Part shown: one piece after another, positions 61,192 through 64,000 of the stretch
Numbering within the stretch: position 1 is the first letter of the stretch
Layout: every line of letters begins with the position of its first letter
Assembly: GCF_028769735.1 (NCBI RefSeq)
Contig: NC_088173.1
Span: 12,483,038 to 12,547,037 of the forward strand
Direction of reading: 5' to 3'
DNA from: Zonotrichia leucophrys gambelii
Lineage: Eukaryota > Chordata > Aves > Passeriformes > Passerellidae
Length of the DNA: 64,000 nt
The notes under the pieces: generated by a model
What the model was told of the DNA's origin: nothing
What the model saw: the letters and a program-made list of their open reading frames with translations, nothing else
Databases searched by the model: none
Made by a program: the position numbers and the translations under genes

Positions 61192-64000
61192 GTAAGGATG
61201 CCTTAAGGGCCTTTATTATTAGAAACAAATGCATGGAGTCTGAGATACTGGAGGGCTCATTGCAGCTTGATTTTAATCACTCTTCAAATAAATAATGCAA
61301 GGTTTTGACATTCCTTAAGTGCAAATGTGGATTTTATAAGTCAAAATTATTTCATTTTTATCAATGCCACTCTGTATCAAAGATTAAAATTAAGTTGCAA
61401 AATATCTGCTGTGTTGCAGTTTTAAAATTGATTTCTGAATATTGAGTCGCTTCAATGAAAACTAATGAAGTCAATCTCATAGACTGTATGATAGGAAAGG
61501 AAGTAAGAGGCTAATTTTCTGCAAAGCAGGATAGTACGCTCAAAAAGAAATTTTACTCATCACATGGATTTCTTCTCCTCTGGGCTGCTACTCAGTTTGC
61601 TGTCCTTTGATTCAGTACTAAAAGGAAAGCTTGCAATGTTCCTAACCCCAGCAATCTTCTTCTTGTACATATTCTTTCTACTAAATTATATCTTAACCTC
61701 TACTACTGAAAGGTGATTTCTAACCAGTAATAATGACTACATGTTGATTTCAAGGTAACAAAATGAACAGTACTTTTCTGAAGTTCAGACCTAGTCACTA
61801 GACTTATGAGCACCAGTAATACACAGTGTTCACTGCATAGCTGATAGTAAAACCAAGTTCTGTTCTGTGCTAAGTGTGTTAGAATCAAGGAGAATGGCAT
61901 AGCTTTGTTTCAGGAGAGGTGCCTTGTAATGAACTGCTTCTAGTCTTAAGTGAACTCTTTCTCTCAGTCTGCCAGACTCTTGATAGATTTGTGATTTTTC
62001 TACTACATTCACAAGAGAAGGATCCTTTTCATCTTGGTTATTACTGAGAACTTCAGCCATTATTATGATGTTAAGCTGCTGGGAAGAGCATATTTTAAAT
62101 TAATTAATTTATTGTTTTAATTTATTTCTCAATAATTTAAGTATTTTAAACATCTGTTTTGCTGGTATGTATTTCCTGAGGTGTACTGAGAACAGCAACA
62201 GTTAAAAATAAGGTTTATGAAACTAACACATGTATCAGGAATATACAAATGCCAAATTTCAAAAAATTTTCAAGGACATGCAAACAGATACAATTCTTCC
62301 CTAAAATCATGCTTCATGCATGAACAATCTGTAATGAAAGTGATAATCATTGCCAATGCATTAAATACTTACAGAATTACAATATAAATTTTAAATGGTT
62401 CTTTTAAATGTATTCTTGAAAAAAAAAAAGTTCCTGTCCAAATAGATTATAATTGATAAAAAGTGTTGGTGTTTAGACAAACCTAGATCTGTACAGCTCT
62501 CTAGAGGGACTAAAAAGTGAGGATGCTTTCTTGCATTCTTATAGGAGCAAAGTTCTGCATTCGATGTATTTTGGAACTGAGGCTACTTTTTCATTGTTCT
62601 CCCAAACACACTCAGGGATGTGGGAGTAGAAAAGCAGAAAGTATAAAAATAACTGAGCAGGAGAAATGAGAAGGTATTGTGTACTCCAATTCGAATTAGG
62701 GAATCCATAGCAAACAAATATCTGTGGACCGAAATGAGTCCATTAAAGGAAAGGTTAAGAAAGTGACATTGTCAGAGAAAGGTGAGCAGTTCATGGAGAT
62801 GAAAGAGAGTAGATAGAATAGGCCTCAGAGGTTTCTTGGAATCTGAACGCAGTACAGCAGTGATTTTTTTTCTGGAGCCTTTTATTAGCAAAATTTGTTA
62901 ATTAAATTGGGGATGTACTTTGCTATTGTTCTTAGCATGCCTCAGTTGTTAAGCACTGTGAACAGTGTGTACATCTGAATAGAATTCTAATTGATAGTAT
63001 TATTTTGATCTTCTCCTTCTAAGTGTGCAGCACAGTTGGACATTTACATATTCTTATTGTATGCCAAATGCAGAAAATGAATGATCTTTTCCTGCTCTTT
63101 TTAGAAAGACATATACAGAAAACTCCATGGGGAAAGAGCATAACTTGTCCAAACATTGTTAAATAAACCATTTTATTTTGACAGTTTTCTTAGTATAAGT
63201 GTTTTGGAAAATTTGATATATGATCATATTGTGAAGTTATGGGCTACTCTTACAGGTGGTCACTTTACCACCCTCTTTTACTGTTTCTAATAGCATGAAT
63301 GAATTTGATTGACAGCTTTCCTTTGTGTTCTGTGCTTGCTTTCCATGCTTTCTTTCTTTTTGGCTGAGCCAGGAGACAAGCTTGCTAGTGAAGTATTTTA
63401 CATCTTACAGATGGCTTGTGACCTGAACTGTACAGCAGAAGGTATCTGCTGAGATCACATAATTTATTACCAGATTATGAGATCTGAAATGAAAGCGTAC
63501 ATTTATAAACTATTTATTTTATTAACCCTTCGGAAATCAAAGTGCTCACGGTTGCATTTGTGACAGGTTCGTTTTTGTTTTGTTTTGTCATCATTACATT
63601 TATACAGCATCAATTCTGAGCATCCAGTTTTGGCTTTGGCCAAAATTGTTGCTGTTACACTTCCAGTGTACTAGATGCAGAAGTTTGGGTTGAGTTCTGC
63701 TTCAGCGGATCACCAGATATCACTGCTAATACAAATACAGGCAAGGCCCTGGTGATTTTCTTGGTAAGGAAGGGAAAAATGTTGGTTAGAGAGCTTGTCC
63801 TTGTGTCGGGAAAAGTGGCTGAACCAATTCATGCTCACTCACTTTACTCTTCCCTTAAAATGTAGAGGACTTCATTGAGACATCTGAGAAAATGATTTTG
63901 CCTGCCAGCTATGAAAGGAAAAACTAGATTCACCTTCTAAAACTGACATACTACACAAATACCATTAGAAAAATTCATGTTAAGAAAAAAGCTGCTGCCT
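61192..64000 (+). other. FAT1: Start of FAT1 intron 6, continues past the window
   Basis: It begins with a GTAAGG donor and shows no further FAT1 exon up to the window end. The content is AT-rich, with an AT-dense patch at about 62090-62150 and an A run near 62420. No gene, RNA or clear mobile element is seen. Confidence 0.85.

Noticed and set aside
1..64000. tRNA, rRNA, microRNA genes, CRISPR arrays or operons
   Set aside because: None was recognised. The window is vertebrate intron-rich DNA, and a dedicated covariance-model search would be needed to exclude small RNAs.

Overview
The window is vertebrate genomic DNA, most likely from a bird. It carries the 5' part of one gene on the + strand, the giant protocadherin FAT1. 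The identification rests on the large exon at 13005-16293, whose product follows vertebrate FAT1 from the signal peptide onward, and on four further exons that join it in frame. The bird assignment rests on two CR1 LINE 3' ends (38714-38896 and about 50085-50145), the absence of recognisable Alu, B1 or L1 sequence, and sparse transposons in long AT-rich introns. Turtles and crocodilians also carry CR1, so bird is an inference.

Layout: 1 to about 3800 is intergenic with no gene seen. 3797-4086 is an unbroken 290-nt purine run containing about 50 perfect copies of a 5-bp repeat. A GC-rich CpG-island region follows, about 4105-7630. It contains the probable FAT1 promoter and a non-coding first exon ending at a strong splice donor (GT at 5075). 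It also contains several G-quadruplex motifs and a C-rich minisatellite (7017-7387). Intron 1 runs to 13004. Exon 2 (13005-16293) has the start codon at 13026 and encodes residues 1-1089 plus the first base of codon 1090. Intron 2 is 25.8 kb. Exon 3 is 42062-42376, exon 4 57326-57387, exon 5 60142-60471 and exon 6 60981-61191. The gene continues past the window end in intron 6. The five coding exons give 4186 coding bases, or residues 1-1395 plus one base, of a protein that is about 4600 residues in mammals.

The encoded part is the signal peptide and roughly the first dozen extracellular cadherin repeats. No membrane segment, EGF, laminin-G or cytoplasmic domain lies in the window. No second gene, RNA gene, CRISPR array or intact mobile element was recognised. 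Most other open frames are composition artefacts, especially the long ones inside the GC-rich island and the purine repeat.

I found no evidence for a new biological system. The points most worth checking are the promoter-proximal polypurine microsatellite, the G4-rich promoter and minisatellite, short upstream ORFs in the leader, in-frame skippable exons 3 and 5, possible truncated secreted isoforms from intron read-through, and calcium-free linkers in the cadherin chain.
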